The position numbers were made by a program, and so were the translations under genes. This document shows positions 63,691-64,000 of a DNA stretch of 64,000 bases, piece by piece. The stretch comes from Caulobacter sp. FWC2 (GTDB lineage Bacteria > Pseudomonadota > Alphaproteobacteria > Caulobacterales > Caulobacteraceae): assembly GCF_002742625.1 (NCBI RefSeq), contig NZ_PEBF01000001.1, forward strand, positions 3,596,001 through 3,660,000, given 5' to 3'. Position 1 is the stretch's first letter. Each line of letters starts with the position of its first letter. The notes below the pieces were generated by a model, which was given only the letters and a program-made list of their open reading frames with translations, had not been told where the DNA came from and ran no database searches.

Positions 63691-64000
63691 ATGATCGAAT
63701 CCCTGCCCCGACGCGAACGCGAGGTCTTCGAGACCCTCTGTCGCCTGGAGACCGGCGCTGTCGCCAACGTGCGTAGCGCCCTGTCCGACCCAATCAGCGA
63801 CTCGGCCATCCGCACCATGCTCTCGCGCCTGGAGGCCAAGGGCCTGGTAGAGCGCGAGGCCGGTCCCGACGGCTTCGTCTACCGCCCCGCCCCGCGCCCC
63901 GAGGCCGTCGCGGCCAGCGCGCTGAAGCGGGTGATCGACACCTTCTTCGCCGGCTCGGCCGCCAGCGCCGCCACCGCCCTCCTGGGCCTGGCCCAGCGCC
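63691..64000 (+). CDS. BlaI/MecI/CopY-family repressor (5' part)
   Basis: The gene runs off the right edge; the first 103 residues are seen, from ATG 63691. The winged-helix pattern is clear: LPRREREVFETLCRLETGAVANVRSALSDPISDSAIRTMLSRLEAKGLVEREAGPDGFVYRPA, ending in the wing and followed by a dimerisation helix (ASALKRVIDTFFAG). Such repressors are usually paired with an M56 metallopeptidase sensor (BlaR1/MecR1 type) immediately downstream, which would fall outside the window. Two TACA/TGTA palindromes lie just upstream. Confidence 0.88.
   Translation, partial: MIESLPRREREVFETLCRLETGAVANVRSALSDPISDSAIRTMLSRLEAKGLVEREAGPDGFVYRPAPRPEAVAASALKRVIDTFFAGSAASAATALLGLAQR

Overview
The window is high-GC alphaproteobacterial chromosome, almost certainly Caulobacter or a very close relative. 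The clearest marker is a split, circularly permuted tmRNA gene whose tag reading frame encodes ANDNFAEEFAVAA, the Caulobacter-type tag, followed directly by the alphaproteobacterial SspB adaptor. Other markers are an ilvBN operon with an attenuator leader, a chromosomal class B3 metallo-beta-lactamase beside metF and metH, intergenic hairpin repeats carrying GANTC (CcrM) sites, and a surface protein whose C-terminus resembles the LPS-binding domain of the Caulobacter S-layer protein RsaA. No prophage, integrase, insertion sequence or CRISPR array was seen; this is mostly core chromosome.

Layout. 1-6350: the 5' part of a Tat-exported serine hydrolase, the ilvB-ilvN operon with its leader, an exported protein of unknown function, aqpZ, an AraC regulator and an Atu4866-like small protein. 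6355-12783: ssrA and sspB, a thioesterase, a legumain-like (C13) exported protein, a membrane-anchored beta-lactamase-like hydrolase, a RusA-type nuclease, DUF1697 and YbjQ proteins. 12897-18704: fumC, a GNAT enzyme, a DoxX-like protein, a ccdAB toxin-antitoxin pair, yccF, ispB and trmN6. 18711-26816: nucleoside deoxyribosyltransferase, CAP, YceI, ilvC, an RcnB-like low-complexity protein, DUF924, a CsgG/SH3 protein, thyA-folA and a lipoprotein. 27012-33208: SMP-30, SDR, a 27-residue membrane microprotein, an ABM/acyl-CoA dehydrogenase/old yellow enzyme cluster and a DjlA-like protein. 33208-44707: a secreted protein, GH1 glucosidase, a CHASE4-GGDEF-EAL protein, and a methionine operon: ArsR-methyltransferase, metF, metallo-beta-lactamase, and metH split into two genes. 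44725-54616: VOC, DUF4431, HxlR with an interrupted carboxymuconolactone-decarboxylase gene, a 2-hydroxyacid dehydrogenase, a giant duplicated beta-propeller/RTX protein, and ettA. 54860-64000: TonB-dependent receptor, lepB, a ribbon-helix-helix/transmembrane/EF-hand protein, SGNH hydrolase, deacetylase, DPP4, and the start of a BlaI-type repressor with a tandem operator.

How the genes work together. ilvBN and ilvC are steps of branched-chain amino acid synthesis, and the ilvBN leader can sense Ile/Val/Leu supply. ssrA and sspB are the tagging RNA and the ClpXP adaptor for tagged proteins. thyA, folA, metF and metH form the folate/one-carbon cycle. The metF-metH operon starts with a fused ArsR-methyltransferase whose perfect 24-bp palindrome abuts its own start codon, and ATGA overlaps place the metallo-beta-lactamase inside the same translationally coupled unit. 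Several regulators lie next to likely targets and operators (HxlR, BlaI, AraC).

The most novel-looking items are the 1489-residue RTX protein with an RsaA-like domain moved to its C-terminus, the RHH-TM-EF-hand protein, and the beta-lactamase embedded in the methionine operon. Family assignments rest on reading motifs by eye; no database search was possible.
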